A DNA stretch of 64,000 nt from Propionibacteriaceae bacterium. Its GTDB lineage: Bacteria; Actinomycetota; Actinomycetes; Propionibacteriales; Propionibacteriaceae. The notes under the pieces are model-generated. The model saw nothing but the letters and a program-made list of their open reading frames with translations. It did not search any database and was not told the DNA's origin. Location: contig JAPUEI010000042.1 in the NCBI GenBank assembly GCA_027492675.1, forward strand, positions 1-64,000, read 5' to 3'. Position 1 is the first letter of the stretch, and every line of letters starts with the position of its first letter. Shown in pieces: positions 42,901-54,061 of this stretch. The position numbers and the translations under genes are program-made.

Positions 42901-44313
42901 CTACTCGATCTCGCTCCCGCGCACCGGCGCGTCGTCGACGGACAGCTTTGCGCCGACACCTTCCGGTACGGAGTCATTCACACTGGTGGCGACGTGCTGC
43001 ACCTCGGACGACGCCGGGGCCTCCGCCGCTCGTACCGGCGACTGTTCGGCCGTGACCGAGGCCTTCGGGCTGAAGGCGTTCATGATCATCCCGATGAAGC
43101 TCGGCTTGCCCCGCATCTTGCTGAGGACGTCGAACGCGACGGCCGCCAGCAGGACCAGACCCTTGATGATCTGGATCCAGTTGGAGTCGACCGACAGGTT
43201 CGCCAGGCCGAGGTTCAGCACGCCCATGACGAAACCACCGATCATGGAGCCGGACACCTTGCCGACACCACCGGCGACCGCCGCACCACCGATGAACACG
43301 GCGGCGATGGCGTCGAGCTCGAAGCCCACGCCGTCCTTCGGGTTCGCGGCGTTGAGGTACGCGGTGAAGACCATGCCCGCGACGCCGGCCAGCAGCGCCA
43401 TGTTGACCATCACGAAGAAGTCGACCCGACGCGTGTCGACGCCCGACAGGCGCGCCGCGTTGCGGTTGCCGCCCACGGCGTAGATGTGACGGCCGAGCAC
43501 CGTGCGCTGGGTGATGAACGTGTAGATGAGCACGAGGCCGAACAGGATCAGGCCGACGACCGGGATGCCCTTGTACGAGGCCAGCAGCATGCCGAACAGC
43601 GCGATGACAGCGCCGACGACGACGATCTTGGCGATGGAGCCCCAGAGCGGGCCCTGCGGCATCCCGTACTTCTTGAGGTCGGCCCGCTTCCTCATCTCGA
43701 ACCACGCGAAGGCGAGGATCGCGATCAGCGTGAGGATCACGGTGATCAGGTGGTACGGCATGTCCTTGCCGCCCAATTCGGGCAGATAGCCGTTGGCGAT
43801 CTTCTGGAACGCCTCGGGCACGACGATGGACTCGGCGTTGAGGATCATCAGGTCGAGGCCGCGGAACAGGAGCATGCCGGCCAGCGTGACGATGAATGCC
43901 GGGATGCCGACGTAGGCCACCCAGAATCCCTGCCACATGCCCACGAGGATGCCGAGCGCCAGGCCGAAGAGGATGGCGAGCGGCCAGGGGAAGTGCCACA
44001 TCTTCATGGAGAGGGCCACGGTGGCGCCGACGAAGGCACACACCGAGCCGACGGACAGGTCGATGTGGCCGGCGATGATGACCATGACCATGCCGATGGC
44101 CAGGATCAACACGTAGCCGTTCTGCACCAACAGGCTGGTGACGTTGCGGGGCTGGAGGAACAGACCCTTGGTGAGGATCTCGAACAAGACGATGAGGGCC
44201 GCGAGGGCGATCATCATGCCGTACTGGCGGAAGTTGCCACCGAGAGCCTTCGAGATCTGCGAGGCAGTCGATTCAGTCTTCGCCGTCTGTGACACGGGCG
44301 CATCCGTGGTCAT
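42901..44313 (-). CDS. Pentose ABC transporter permease (XylH/GguB type)
   Basis: A 470-residue permease of the branched ribose/xylose class with ten or more hydrophobic segments and the conserved AGHIDLSVGSV block (about 82-92) typical of XylH/RbsC proteins. The C-terminal 70 residues are a polar, low-complexity tail beyond the usual family length (about 390-430). It begins 2 nt after the ATPase stop and ends the ara operon before a terminator. Together with the upstream ATPase and binding lipoprotein it imports a pentose, most likely L-arabinose given araBDA upstream. Confidence 0.93.
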   Translation of the reverse strand: MTTDAPVSQTAKTESTASQISKALGGNFRQYGMMIALAALIVLFEILTKGLFLQPRNVTSLLVQNGYVLILAIGMVMVIIAGHIDLSVGSVCAFVGATVALSMKMWHFPWPLAILFGLALGILVGMWQGFWVAYVGIPAFIVTLAGMLLFRGLDLMILNAESIVVPEAFQKIANGYLPELGGKDMPYHLITVILTLIAILAFAWFEMRKRADLKKYGMPQGPLWGSIAKIVVVGAVIALFGMLLASYKGIPVVGLILFGLVLIYTFITQRTVLGRHIYAVGGNRNAARLSGVDTRRVDFFVMVNMALLAGVAGMVFTAYLNAANPKDGVGFELDAIAAVFIGGAAVAGGVGKVSGSMIGGFVMGVLNLGLANLSVDSNWIQIIKGLVLLAAVAFDVLSKMRGKPSFIGMIMNAFSPKASVTAEQSPVRAAEAPASSEVQHVATSVNDSVPEGVGAKLSVDDAPVRGSEIE

Positions 44314-44315
44314 GG

Positions 44316-45848
<1,533 letters not shown>

Positions 45849-45880
45849 GCCTTGCTCCTTCGCTAGTGCTACGTGCGGAG

Positions 45881-45915
45881 GCGTGCGGGGTGGGGACGAG
45901 CCCCACCCCGCACGC
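45881..45915 (-). terminator. Intercistronic hairpin between binding-protein and ATPase genes
   Basis: GCGTGCGGGGTGGGG (45881-45895) pairs perfectly over 15 bp with its complement at 45901-45915, 6 nt after the binding-protein stop. There is no T-run in the operon direction. Such hairpins protect the upstream message or attenuate readthrough, giving excess binding protein over membrane components. Confidence 0.75.
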
Positions 45916-45921
45916 TGAGGG

Positions 45922-47022
45922 TCACTTCAGCTGATCCTCGGTGTAGTACTTCGCATCGAGCAGGATCTGCTTGCAGTTGCTCTTGTCACACGGAACGGGC
46001 TGCAGCAGCTCAGTCGGGACGACCTTGATGCCGTTGTCGTACGTCTTGGTGTCGTTCACCGTGACGGTCGCACCGGTGGTGATCTCCTGGATCATCTTGA
46101 CGGTCGCCTTGGCGAGCTCAGAGGTGTCCTTGAAGATCGTCGAGTACTGCTCGCCCGCGAGGATGGACTTCACGCTGTCCAGCTCGGCGTCCTGGCCGGT
46201 GACGACCGGGAGAGCCTTGCCGCCGGTGCCGTAGCCCGAGCCCTTGAGAGCAGCGATGATGCCGCGGGAGATGCCGTCGTACGGAGCGAGGACGCCGTTG
46301 ACGTCGCTCGAGGCGTAGGACTTGGTGAGGATGTTCTCCATCCGCTTCTTGGCGACGGCAGCGTCCCAACGAAGGGTGGCAACGACCTTGAAGTCGGTCT
46401 CACCGGACTGGATCTTGATCGTGCCGTCGTCGATCTTCGGCTTCAGGACGCTCATCGCGCCGTTGAAGAAGAAGGTCGCGTTGTTGTCGTCGGGAGAACC
46501 GGCGAACAGCTCGACGTTCCACGGCTTCGGCTTGCCGGAGGCCGCGAGGCCCGCGAGCAGCGAGGTGCCCTGCTGCACGCCGACCTTGAAGTTGTCGAAC
46601 GTCGTGTAGTACGAGACCGCGTCGGTCTCGCGCAGCAGGCGGTCGTACGCGATGACGGGAATGCCCGCGTCCTTGGCTTCCTTGAGGGCGCCCTTCAGCG
46701 CGACGCCGTCGATGGCGGCCACGACGAGGAGCTGGTTCTTCTTGGTCACCATGTCGTTGACCTGGGTGACCTGGGTCGGGATGTCATCGTTGGCGTACTG
46801 GAGGTTGACCGTGTAGCCGGCCGCCTCGAGCTGCTTCTTGATGTTGTCGCCGTCCTTGATCCACCGCTCGGAGGTCTTGGTCGGCATGGCGACGCCGATG
46901 GTGCCCTTAGCGGCAGCCGCGCCCGAAGACGCACCCGTCGTCGCGGAGCCGTTGTCACGGCCACACGATGCCATCGTGAGTGCAAGAGCTGCCGCAGCTG
47001 CGACAGCCAGGATCTTGCGCAT
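45922..47022 (-). CDS. Sugar-binding lipoprotein (ChvE/XylF type)
   Basis: A 366-residue periplasmic-binding-protein-like lipoprotein with signal peptide and lipobox MASC (about 17-20). The sugar-binding core has PTKTSERWIKDGDNIKKQLE at about 47-66, IPVIAYDRLL and VVTGQDAELDSVKSI, close to the ChvE/XylF family that binds arabinose, xylose and other aldoses. It follows araA with an 89-bp spacer holding a hairpin and precedes the ATPase and permease genes. Probable ligand L-arabinose, inferred from the operon. Confidence 0.93.
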   Translation of the reverse strand: MRKILAVAAAAALALTMASCGRDNGSATTGASSGAAAAKGTIGVAMPTKTSERWIKDGDNIKKQLEAAGYTVNLQYANDDIPTQVTQVNDMVTKKNQLLVVAAIDGVALKGALKEAKDAGIPVIAYDRLLRETDAVSYYTTFDNFKVGVQQGTSLLAGLAASGKPKPWNVELFAGSPDDNNATFFFNGAMSVLKPKIDDGTIKIQSGETDFKVVATLRWDAAVAKKRMENILTKSYASSDVNGVLAPYDGISRGIIAALKGSGYGTGGKALPVVTGQDAELDSVKSILAGEQYSTIFKDTSELAKATVKMIQEITTGATVTVNDTKTYDNGIKVVPTELLQPVPCDKSNCKQILLDAKYYTEDQLK

Positions 47023-47071
47023 GGATACCTACTTTCTCGGATCTCAGGCGGTGAGGTCCGATCCTGCGTCT

Positions 47072-47097
47072 CCCGGCGGGGAAGTCCCCGCGCCGGG
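47072..47097 (-). terminator. Hairpin between araA and the binding-protein gene
   Basis: CCCGGCGGGGA (47072-47082) pairs with TCCCCGCGCCGGG (47085-47097), with one unpaired base. It may separate araBDA from the transporter genes or stabilise the 3' end of araA. No T-run. Confidence 0.55.
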
Positions 47098-47111
47098 CAG
47101 TCGTTGAGTGC

Positions 47112-48596
47112 CTAGAGACCTAGGCGGTGGTACGCGGCATTCCACTGCAGCATCTGCAGGAACTGCCGTTCCGAGGTGTCGCTGGCGACCATTGCCAGCT
47201 CGATCCCGGTGATCTTCGCGAGGTCCTCGAGGTGCGTGGCGTTGAGCTGGGTGCTCAGCACCGTGTGGTGCGGGCCGCCTGCCGCGAGCCAGCACTGGGT
47301 GGACGTGGCGAAGTCAGGGAGGGGGCGCCACACCGCGCGGGCGACGGGCAGCTTCGGCATCGGGAACGGGGCCTTGACGACCTCGATCTCGTTCGCGACG
47401 AAGCGGAGCCGGTCGCCGAGGTCTGAAAGACCCAGCACGACGGCGTCACCGGGGGCGGCGTCGAAGACCATGCGGACGGGGTCCGAACGGTTGCCGATGC
47501 CCAGGGGGTGGATCTCGATGCGCGGCGTGCCCGCGGCGATCGTGGGGCAGACCTCGAGCATGTGGGCGCCGAGGCTGAGCTCGTTTCCGGGCTCCAGGTG
47601 GTACGTGTAGTCCTCCATGAAGGAGGTGCCGCCCGGCAAGCCCTTGGCCATCGCTTTGAGCGCGTGGCCGAGCACCGCGGTCTTCCAGTCACCCTCGCCG
47701 CCGAAGCCGATGCCCGACGCCATGAGGCGCTGCACCGCCATGCCGGGGAGCTGCTTGAGACCGCCGAGGTCCTCGAAGTTCGTGGTGAAGGCGCCGTAGC
47801 CGCCGTCGACGACGAACTGCTTCAGGGCGAGCTCGAGCTTGGCGGAGTAGACGAGCGCGTCGTGCCGGTCACCGCCGGAGAGCAGCTCGGGCGCCACCTC
47901 GTAGAGATCTGCGTACTCGGTCGTCAAGGACTCGGCGTCCGCGTCGCTGACGGTGTCCACCACGGCGACCAGGTCGTTCACGCCGTACGTGTTGACGCTG
48001 GTGCCGAAGCGACGCTCGACCTCGACCTTGTCACCCTCGGTCACCGCGACGAAGCGCATGTTGTCGCCGAAGCGGACGACCTTGAGGTTGCGCAGGGCGG
48101 CGGCGCCGACGCACGCGCGGGACCAGGCACCGATCCGGGCACGGACCGAGGGCGCACTGACGTGGCCGGACACGATCGTGCGGGGCACCGACAGCCGCGT
48201 CGCGATGTACGCGAACTCGCGATCGCCGTGCGCGGCCTGGTTGAGGTTCATGAAGTCCATGTCGATGGTGTCCCACGGCAGGTCGCGGTTCACCTGGGTG
48301 TGGAAGTGCAGCATCGGCTTGCGCAGCTGGTCGAGGCCCGTGATCCACATCTTGGCGGGGCTGAAGGTGTGCATCCAGGTGATGACGCCGATGCAGTCGT
48401 CATCGGCGTTGGCGTCGATCATGGCCCGGCGGATCGCATCGGTGTCGGTCAGCACGGGCTTGGCGACGATCGTGGCGACGACCTCGGGGGCGTCGACGAG
48501 GGCGTCGGAGATCGTGCGGGACTGGTCGGCGACCTGCTGCAGGACCTCGGGCCCGTACAGATGCTGGCTGCCGGTCAGGAACCAAATACTTGCCAT
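47112..48596 (-). CDS. araA: L-arabinose isomerase
   Basis: A 494-residue AraA (E. coli: 500) that converts L-arabinose to L-ribulose with Mn2+. The N-terminus [16 protein letters not shown] and the segments [29 protein letters not shown] and [13 protein letters not shown], which contain the catalytic and metal-binding glutamates and histidines, are all intact. It starts 12 nt after the araD stop. It is third in the order araB-araD-araA, followed by the pentose importer. Confidence 0.97.
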   Translation of the reverse strand: MASIWFLTGSQHLYGPEVLQQVADQSRTISDALVDAPEVVATIVAKPVLTDTDAIRRAMIDANADDDCIGVITWMHTFSPAKMWITGLDQLRKPMLHFHTQVNRDLPWDTIDMDFMNLNQAAHGDREFAYIATRLSVPRTIVSGHVSAPSVRARIGAWSRACVGAAALRNLKVVRFGDNMRFVAVTEGDKVEVERRFGTSVNTYGVNDLVAVVDTVSDADAESLTTEYADLYEVAPELLSGGDRHDALVYSAKLELALKQFVVDGGYGAFTTNFEDLGGLKQLPGMAVQRLMASGIGFGGEGDWKTAVLGHALKAMAKGLPGGTSFMEDYTYHLEPGNELSLGAHMLEVCPTIAAGTPRIEIHPLGIGNRSDPVRMVFDAAPGDAVVLGLSDLGDRLRFVANEIEVVKAPFPMPKLPVARAVWRPLPDFATSTQCWLAAGGPHHTVLSTQLNATHLEDLAKITGIELAMVASDTSERQFLQMLQWNAAYHRLGL

Positions 48597-48608
48597 GAAA
48601 GCTCTTCC

Positions 48609-49289
48609 TTACTTCTGTCCGTAGACGTTCTGGTAGCGGGCGTACAGGGAGTCGATGTCGGCCTGGTCGAGGCGCCGCGGTTCGCCGTGGGCGCGGGCGA
48701 GGTGGACGGTGCGCGCGACGTCCTCGACCATGACGGCGGCCTTCACCGCTGCCTTGGCGTCCTTGCCGATCGTGAACGGGCCGTGCTGGGCCATGAGTAC
48801 GGCGGGGGAGCGGGAGCCGGTCAGCGTCTCGACGATGCCGCGGCCGATCGAGTCGTCACCGATGAGGGCGAACGGGCCGACAGGGATGTCGCCGCCGAAC
48901 TCGTCGGCGATCATCGTCAGTACGCACGGGATCGGCTCACGACGCGCGGCCCAGGCGGTGGCGTAGTCGCTGTGGGTGTGGACGACACCGCCGACGTGCG
49001 GCATGTGCGCATAGACGTAGCCGTGAGCGAACGTGTCCGACGACGGCGCGCGGTCGCCTTCGACGAGGGTGCCGTCGAAGTCGGTGACGACCATGGACTC
49101 GGGCGTCAGCAGGTCGTACGTCACGCCGGACGGCTTGATGACCAGCAGGTCGGCGCCCGGGACGCGAGCGGACACGTTGCCGGCGGTCCAGACGACGAGC
49201 TCGTTGGCGGGCAGCAGCGCGTGGAGCGCCGCCACCTCCTCCTTGAGCCGGTCGACCTCAGCACGCAGCGACTGCGGTACCCCTGTCAT
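48609..49289 (-). CDS. araD: L-ribulose-5-phosphate 4-epimerase
   Basis: A 226-residue class II aldolase/epimerase that turns L-ribulose 5-phosphate into D-xylulose 5-phosphate for the pentose phosphate pathway. Substrate loop TAGNVSARV (about 35-43), the zinc ligands in VVHTHSDYATAW and a third His in MAQHGPFTIGKD are present. The ATG overlaps the araB stop as ATGA. The length equals that of E. coli AraD plus or minus a few residues. Confidence 0.95.
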   Translation of the reverse strand: MTGVPQSLRAEVDRLKEEVAALHALLPANELVVWTAGNVSARVPGADLLVIKPSGVTYDLLTPESMVVTDFDGTLVEGDRAPSSDTFAHGYVYAHMPHVGGVVHTHSDYATAWAARREPIPCVLTMIADEFGGDIPVGPFALIGDDSIGRGIVETLTGSRSPAVLMAQHGPFTIGKDAKAAVKAAVMVEDVARTVHLARAHGEPRRLDQADIDSLYARYQNVYGQK

Positions 49290-50947
49290 GCGAGCACCTC
49301 GCGACGCAGCGCCTTGAGCCGACGCATGACGTCGTTGGCCCCGCGACCGAAGTAGTCGTGGATCGCCACGTACTCCGCGAAGAGCTTGTCGTACGTGGCG
49401 GCGCGGGTCTCGTCAGGCGTGTAGGCGGCGTACTCGCGGCTGCCCATGGACGCCGAGGCCGTCGGCACGTCAGGGTACGCGCCGGCGGCCACGGCCGCAT
49501 GGATGGCCGAGCCGAGCGCGGGGCCCTGCTCGGATGTGGCCAGCGACAAGGGCAGACGCAGCACGTCGGCGTAGATCTGCATCATCAGCTGGTTCTTCTT
49601 GAGTCCGCCCACGACGATGAACTCGTTGATCGGGACGCCGGAGCTGACGAACGCCTCGACGATGACGCGGGTGCCGAAGGCCGTCGACTCGAGCAGAGCG
49701 CGGTAGATGTCCTCGGGTTTCGTTCCGAGGTCCAGGCCGAGGATGACGCCGGACAGCTCGTGGTTGACCAGCACCGAGCGGTTGCCCGACCACCAGTCCA
49801 GCGCGACCAGTCCGTGCTCGCCGACGACCTGCTGGGACGCGAGGGCGGTGAGGTACTCATGAAGGCTCTGGCCAGCAGCCTTGGCGGCGTCTTGGTACGA
49901 GGCGGGCACGCAGTTCTTCGTGAACCAGGCGAAGATGTCGCCGACGCCGGACTGGCCGGCCTCGTAGCCGTACATCCCCGCGATCACGCCGCCGTCGACG
50001 ACCCCGCACATGCCGGGCACGACGTGCAGCGAGCTGTCGGAGACGATGTGGCACGTCGAGGTGCCCATGATGGCGACCAGCTGGCCGGGCTCGACCGCCT
50101 TGGCCGCGGGGTTGGAGACGTGGGCGTCGACGTTGCCGGCGGCGACCGGGATGCCGACGGGGAGGCCCGTCCACTCGGCGGCGCGCTCCGTGAGGTGTCC
50201 CGCGACGGCGCCGAGCTGGACGACATCGCCGGCGAGCTTGCTGGAGACGTACGAGTCGAAGCCGGGCGCCAGCGCGTTGAGGAAATCGGCATCGGGGTAG
50301 GCGTCGTCTTGCAGGTTGCCCTTGTAGCCCGCCGTGCAGGCGTTCTTGCCGTACGACCCGCCGAGCTGCCACACGATCCAGTCGGCCGCTTCGACGTAGC
50401 GCCACATCGCGTCGTACAGCTCGCGGTCCTCCTCGAACAGCTGCAGGCCCTTGGCCAGCTGCCACTCCGAGGAGATGAGGCCGCCGTAACGGGGGAGCCA
50501 GGTCTCGCCACGGCCGGAGGCGAGCGCCGTGATCCGGTCCGCCTGCGGTTGAGCGGCGTGGTGCTTCCACAGCTTGACGTACGCGTGCTTGCGGTCGCGG
50601 TACGCATCCAGCTCGCACAGGGGCGTGCCGTCCTCGATCACCGGGACCAGCGTGCAGGCCGTGAAGTCGATGCCGACGCCGATGACGGACTGCGGGTCGA
50701 TGCCGGCCGCGGCCACCGCCTCCGGAACCGCCGTCTTCAGAACGTTCACGTAGTCCGCGGGGACCTGCAGCGCCCACTCGGGAGGCAGCTTCTCGCCGGT
50801 CCCAGGCAGGACCTCGTCGACCACGGCGTGTTCGTACTCGTGCACCGCGCTGGCGAGCTCAGCTCCGTCGGAAACCCGCACGACGACTGCACGGCCACTG
50901 AGAGTTCCGTAGTCGATACCGACAACATGCCGCGCAGACGTGTCCAC
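49286..50947 (-). CDS. araB: L-ribulokinase
   Basis: A 553-residue FGGY-family kinase that phosphorylates L-ribulose. The N-terminus VVGIDYGTLSGRAVVVRV is the ATPase phosphate loop, and ACTLVPV, GNVDAHVSN and VGGLKKNQLMMQIYADVL fit ribulokinase. The GTG at 50947 has CGGAG 5 nt upstream; the longer frame would start inside the promoter. It leads the ara operon, with a promoter and a possible operator in the 141-bp gap behind the ROK gene. Confidence 0.95.
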   Translation of the reverse strand: MDTSARHVVGIDYGTLSGRAVVVRVSDGAELASAVHEYEHAVVDEVLPGTGEKLPPEWALQVPADYVNVLKTAVPEAVAAAGIDPQSVIGVGIDFTACTLVPVIEDGTPLCELDAYRDRKHAYVKLWKHHAAQPQADRITALASGRGETWLPRYGGLISSEWQLAKGLQLFEEDRELYDAMWRYVEAADWIVWQLGGSYGKNACTAGYKGNLQDDAYPDADFLNALAPGFDSYVSSKLAGDVVQLGAVAGHLTERAAEWTGLPVGIPVAAGNVDAHVSNPAAKAVEPGQLVAIMGTSTCHIVSDSSLHVVPGMCGVVDGGVIAGMYGYEAGQSGVGDIFAWFTKNCVPASYQDAAKAAGQSLHEYLTALASQQVVGEHGLVALDWWSGNRSVLVNHELSGVILGLDLGTKPEDIYRALLESTAFGTRVIVEAFVSSGVPINEFIVVGGLKKNQLMMQIYADVLRLPLSLATSEQGPALGSAIHAAVAAGAYPDVPTASASMGSREYAAYTPDETRAATYDKLFAEYVAIHDYFGRGANDVMRRLKALRREVLA

Positions 50948-51009
50948 CGTGACTCCGTTCGTATCAGCGGGGCCACCGGGCCCGCGGCTCACCAGTGAGC
51001 CTGGCCTGA

Positions 51010-51089
51010 CTCTAGTCCGGAGAGGGCTTTCTGTGTCAAAACATGACGACAACCGCTATCAAATCGTGATGATGTCGCCATTTCACGAT
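51010..51089 (-). promoter_or_regulatory. ara operon promoter and operator candidate
   Basis: On the minus strand TTGACA (51035-51040) and TAGAGT (51010-51015) form a promoter with a long 19-bp spacer. Just upstream, ATCGTGA (51063-51069) and TCACGAT (51083-51089) make a perfect 7-bp inverted repeat 13 bp apart that overlaps the ROK gene stop. It could bind the ROK repressor or a catabolite regulator. Confidence 0.5.
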
Positions 51090-52273
51090 CACACGAGAGC
51101 GCCTGGCGAATCCAGTCCGAGGGCGAGCGCGACGCCGCCCAACGCGAACACGCGCTCACCGAGAGGAGACGTCAGAAGTCGCAGCCCACTCGCGGCCGAG
51201 GGCATGGACAGTCGCGTCGCCATCGTGGTCATGGGCTCGATGACGACCTCCCCGGCACGGGCAAGGTCGCCGCCCACGACGATGACCTCGGGGTTCAGCA
51301 GGTTGACGACGTTGGCGATCGCGACGCCCGTCGCGCGCCCCATGTCGGTGAGCACTCGGATGGCGGGAGGAAGGCCCTGCGACGCCGCGTCCAGGAGCTT
51401 CTCGGCGGAGTCGATCTCGGGGTGGATGGGTGCCAGTAGCTCGAGGGCCCGGTAGATCGACGCGACCGTGTTGAGGCATCCTCGATTCCCGCACTGGCAA
51501 AAGTCCCCGGTCTCGTCGACCGTCATGTGGCCGATCTCCCCGGAGACGCCCGTGGCCCCTCGGAAGAGCACGCCCTCGAGGATGATGCCGGCGCCGAAGC
51601 CGTAGTTCATGCCGACGAAGACCATGGAGTGACAACCTCGTCCAGCACCCCAGTGATAGTCGGCCAGAGCGCCTAGATTCGCGTCATTGTCCACGAAGAA
51701 GGGCCAACCGAAGCGTTCCTCGAACCGACCCCCGATGTCGGTGTCCGCCCACGCGGGGAAGATCCGTGGTGACGAGGAGAGGACGCCGAACCGGTCGAGC
51801 GGGGCGGGCACGGCGACCGCGCCGCGGACGATGTCCTTGGTGGTGGCCTTCGCCTCCACCAGGAGCTCGCCGATCAGTGTCTCGACAAGATCGAGGGTCT
51901 CGGTGATCGATGCGCCACGCGCGAGTTCACGCCGAACGAAGCCGACGACGCGCGACGAGAGTGTCGCCATCGCGACGGAGATGTGACCGTTGCCGAGCTC
52001 GATCCCGAGGACGAATCGGTCCTCCAGGTCGAGCTGGACCAGTCGGCCGCGACGGCCGCCCGGCTCGTCGCCGACACGTACGTATCCTCGCTCTGCCAGG
52101 GTCGCCACGATGCCGGAGACAGTCGACGGAGCCAGGGCTGTACGACGGGCCAGCTCGGCCTGCGTCAGGGGCCCGGCAGTGCGCAGGGTGGCGACGATCC
52201 GCTGCTCGTTGGCGGCGCGGAGCGATGACTGTGAGCCAGGTCCCGGCTCGTCCTTGGGTGCATCTGTGGCCAT
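51089..52273 (-). CDS. ROK family transcriptional repressor
   Basis: A 394-residue NagC/XylR-type repressor. Residues about 15-75 form a MarR-like winged helix (TQAELARRTALAPSTVSGIVATL) and the rest is a sugar-kinase-like domain with the ROK zinc motif CQCGNRGCLNTVAS and V-D-N-D-A-N. It lies directly upstream of araB on the same strand and is divergent from the DUF2961 gene, so it most likely senses arabinose and controls both sides. The ATG at 52273 is preferred over a start six codons earlier. Confidence 0.9.
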   Translation of the reverse strand: MATDAPKDEPGPGSQSSLRAANEQRIVATLRTAGPLTQAELARRTALAPSTVSGIVATLAERGYVRVGDEPGGRRGRLVQLDLEDRFVLGIELGNGHISVAMATLSSRVVGFVRRELARGASITETLDLVETLIGELLVEAKATTKDIVRGAVAVPAPLDRFGVLSSSPRIFPAWADTDIGGRFEERFGWPFFVDNDANLGALADYHWGAGRGCHSMVFVGMNYGFGAGIILEGVLFRGATGVSGEIGHMTVDETGDFCQCGNRGCLNTVASIYRALELLAPIHPEIDSAEKLLDAASQGLPPAIRVLTDMGRATGVAIANVVNLLNPEVIVVGGDLARAGEVVIEPMTTMATRLSMPSAASGLRLLTSPLGERVFALGGVALALGLDSPGALV

Positions 52274-52392
52274 GCGTCCATGACACCACAAAAACCGTCA
52301 AGAAATGAACATTCCCGTGGCGGTGTCGGCGAAGGAACCCCTGACAAGGCAGGCTGATGCCACGATCACACACCTCGTCCATGGAGGACACC

Positions 52393-53451
52393 ATGCTTCG
52401 CGCCCGTGACGTCTCCCTTCTGACCAGCCTTCGGTCGCGCTCGTTCTGTCCGGAGAACCCCGACGGACTCCCGGGTGGGGCAGCACGGGCGGAGCAGGGT
52501 TCGGCCAGCCGTGCGGCCCGAGATCTGGGGCGGGGGTGGAAGGTGAACCCGTACGTCGACATCGCCCCGGGCGAGACTCACGAGCTGATGTCGATCGACG
52601 AGCCCGGCTGCGTCCGGCGATTCTGGGCGACGACGGACCGGCCCCACTGGCGCAGCCTCATCCTGCGTGCCTACTGGGACGACTCCGAGGAGCCGGCCAT
52701 CGAGGTCCCGTACGGCGACTTCTTCTGCAACGGCTGGGGCGTCTATGCGCACGTCGCCAGCGCCATGGTGGTGGCAGCTCCGCATGGCGGCATGAACTCG
52801 TACTGGCCCATGCCATTCGACGAGAACGCCCGGATCACGCTGGAGAACATCGGCGACACCACGGCGTGCGTCTACTACCAGATCGACGTCGAGACCTGCG
52901 GGGAGTACCACGGCCACGGCTACCTCCACACCCAGTTCCGACGGTCCAACCCCTTGGCGACGGGGGAGACTCACGTCATCGCCGCCGACGTGAAGGGCCG
53001 CGGCCAGTACGTCGGCACCTACCTCGCGTGGAGCCCCTCATCCGAGGGCTGGTGGGGAGAGGGCGAGGTCAAGTTCTGGTTGGACTCCGACGACGAGTTC
53101 CCGTCGATCGCGTCCACAGGCCTCGAGGACTACATGGGCGGGGCCTGGAACTTCGATGTGGGCGGGCGGTACCAGACCTTCACGACCCCGTACCTAGGGC
53201 TTCCGCAGGCATTGCCCATCGACCAGGCGTACGTGCCGGGGCAGAGGTTCGGCATGTACAGATGGCACGTTCCGGACCCGATCCGGTTCTCGAGGCGGCT
53301 GGGCTGCGTCGACGTCCAGGCCTTGGGCTGGGGCGAGGACGGTCGCTATCAGCAGCTCACCGACGACATCGCGTCGACGTGCTGGTTCTACCTCGACCAC
53401 CCGTCGACCACCCGACCGCAGCTGCCGAGCGCATCGGAGCTCGCCATCTGA
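52393..53451 (+). CDS. DUF2961 family protein (GH172-like glycosidase)
   Basis: A 352-residue DUF2961 protein. This family contains the GH172 enzymes, which act on difructose anhydride and on D-arabinofuranosides. Family blocks present are SIDEPGCVRRFWATT, EVPYGDFFCNGWG, MPFDENARITLEN, FWLDSDDEFPSIASTGLEDY and GMYRWHVPDPIRF, with several acidic residues that could be catalytic. No signal peptide is seen, so it acts inside the cell. I choose the ATG at 52393, which has GGAGG upstream, over the ATG at 52357. Divergent from the ROK repressor and next to araBDA: an arabinofuranoside substrate is plausible. Confidence 0.85.
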   Translation: MLRARDVSLLTSLRSRSFCPENPDGLPGGAARAEQGSASRAARDLGRGWKVNPYVDIAPGETHELMSIDEPGCVRRFWATTDRPHWRSLILRAYWDDSEEPAIEVPYGDFFCNGWGVYAHVASAMVVAAPHGGMNSYWPMPFDENARITLENIGDTTACVYYQIDVETCGEYHGHGYLHTQFRRSNPLATGETHVIAADVKGRGQYVGTYLAWSPSSEGWWGEGEVKFWLDSDDEFPSIASTGLEDYMGGAWNFDVGGRYQTFTTPYLGLPQALPIDQAYVPGQRFGMYRWHVPDPIRFSRRLGCVDVQALGWGEDGRYQQLTDDIASTCWFYLDHPSTTRPQLPSASELAI

Positions 53452-54023
53452 TGGGGGAGAGGTTCTTCGCGGCCGTCATCCCGCCGCCCGAGGCCATCGC
53501 CGAGCTCACTCGTTGGGTGGATCCCCGGCGGGACAGTGAGTGGCGATGGGTCGAGGAGACCGACTGGCACGTGACGTTGGCGTTCTACGCCGACGTCGAG
53601 GCGTGGCGCTACGAGACGTTGACCGAGCGGCTCGCCGACGCCGCGGCCAGGACCACGTCGTTCTCGCTCATGCTGTCCGGTGTGGGCTGCTTCAGGTCGG
53701 TCGCGAAGGCGCACCTCCTGTACGCGGCGACCGAGGACCCCACCGCGACGCTTCCCGATCTGGCCTCGCGTTGTCACACCACTGCCACGACGTCCGGCGT
53801 CGAGGTCGCCAGGCAGACGTTCCACCCCCATCTCACGCTGGCACGGCGCAACCGACCGTCCGACGCGAGCCGGTACGTACGGGCGCTCGACGGCCTTCTG
53901 ACCTCCGTCTGGACGGTCGACGAGATCTGCCTCGTGCAGAGCTTCCTCGGTGAAGGACCGGGAGGACGTCCCCGCTACGACGTCAGGGAGCGGCTCCCAC
54001 TCGGCCCAGCGGTCCACCGATAG
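53451..54023 (+). CDS. thpR: RNA 2',3'-cyclic phosphodiesterase (2H family)
   Basis: A 190-residue 2H phosphoesterase of the ThpR/LigT family. The two H-x-T motifs are HVT in WHVTLAF (about 39-41) and HLT in FHPHLTLAR (about 124-126). Members open 2',3'-cyclic phosphates on RNA. The ATG shares TGATG with the DUF2961 stop, so it is coupled to a gene of unrelated function. The longer upstream frame is a shadow of the previous gene. The biological RNA target is unknown. Confidence 0.9.
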   Translation: MGERFFAAVIPPPEAIAELTRWVDPRRDSEWRWVEETDWHVTLAFYADVEAWRYETLTERLADAAARTTSFSLMLSGVGCFRSVAKAHLLYAATEDPTATLPDLASRCHTTATTSGVEVARQTFHPHLTLARRNRPSDASRYVRALDGLLTSVWTVDEICLVQSFLGEGPGGRPRYDVRERLPLGPAVHR

Positions 54024-54061
54024 TCTCGGCGTCAGCCCACCACCTCACGAGGAGTTGAAGG

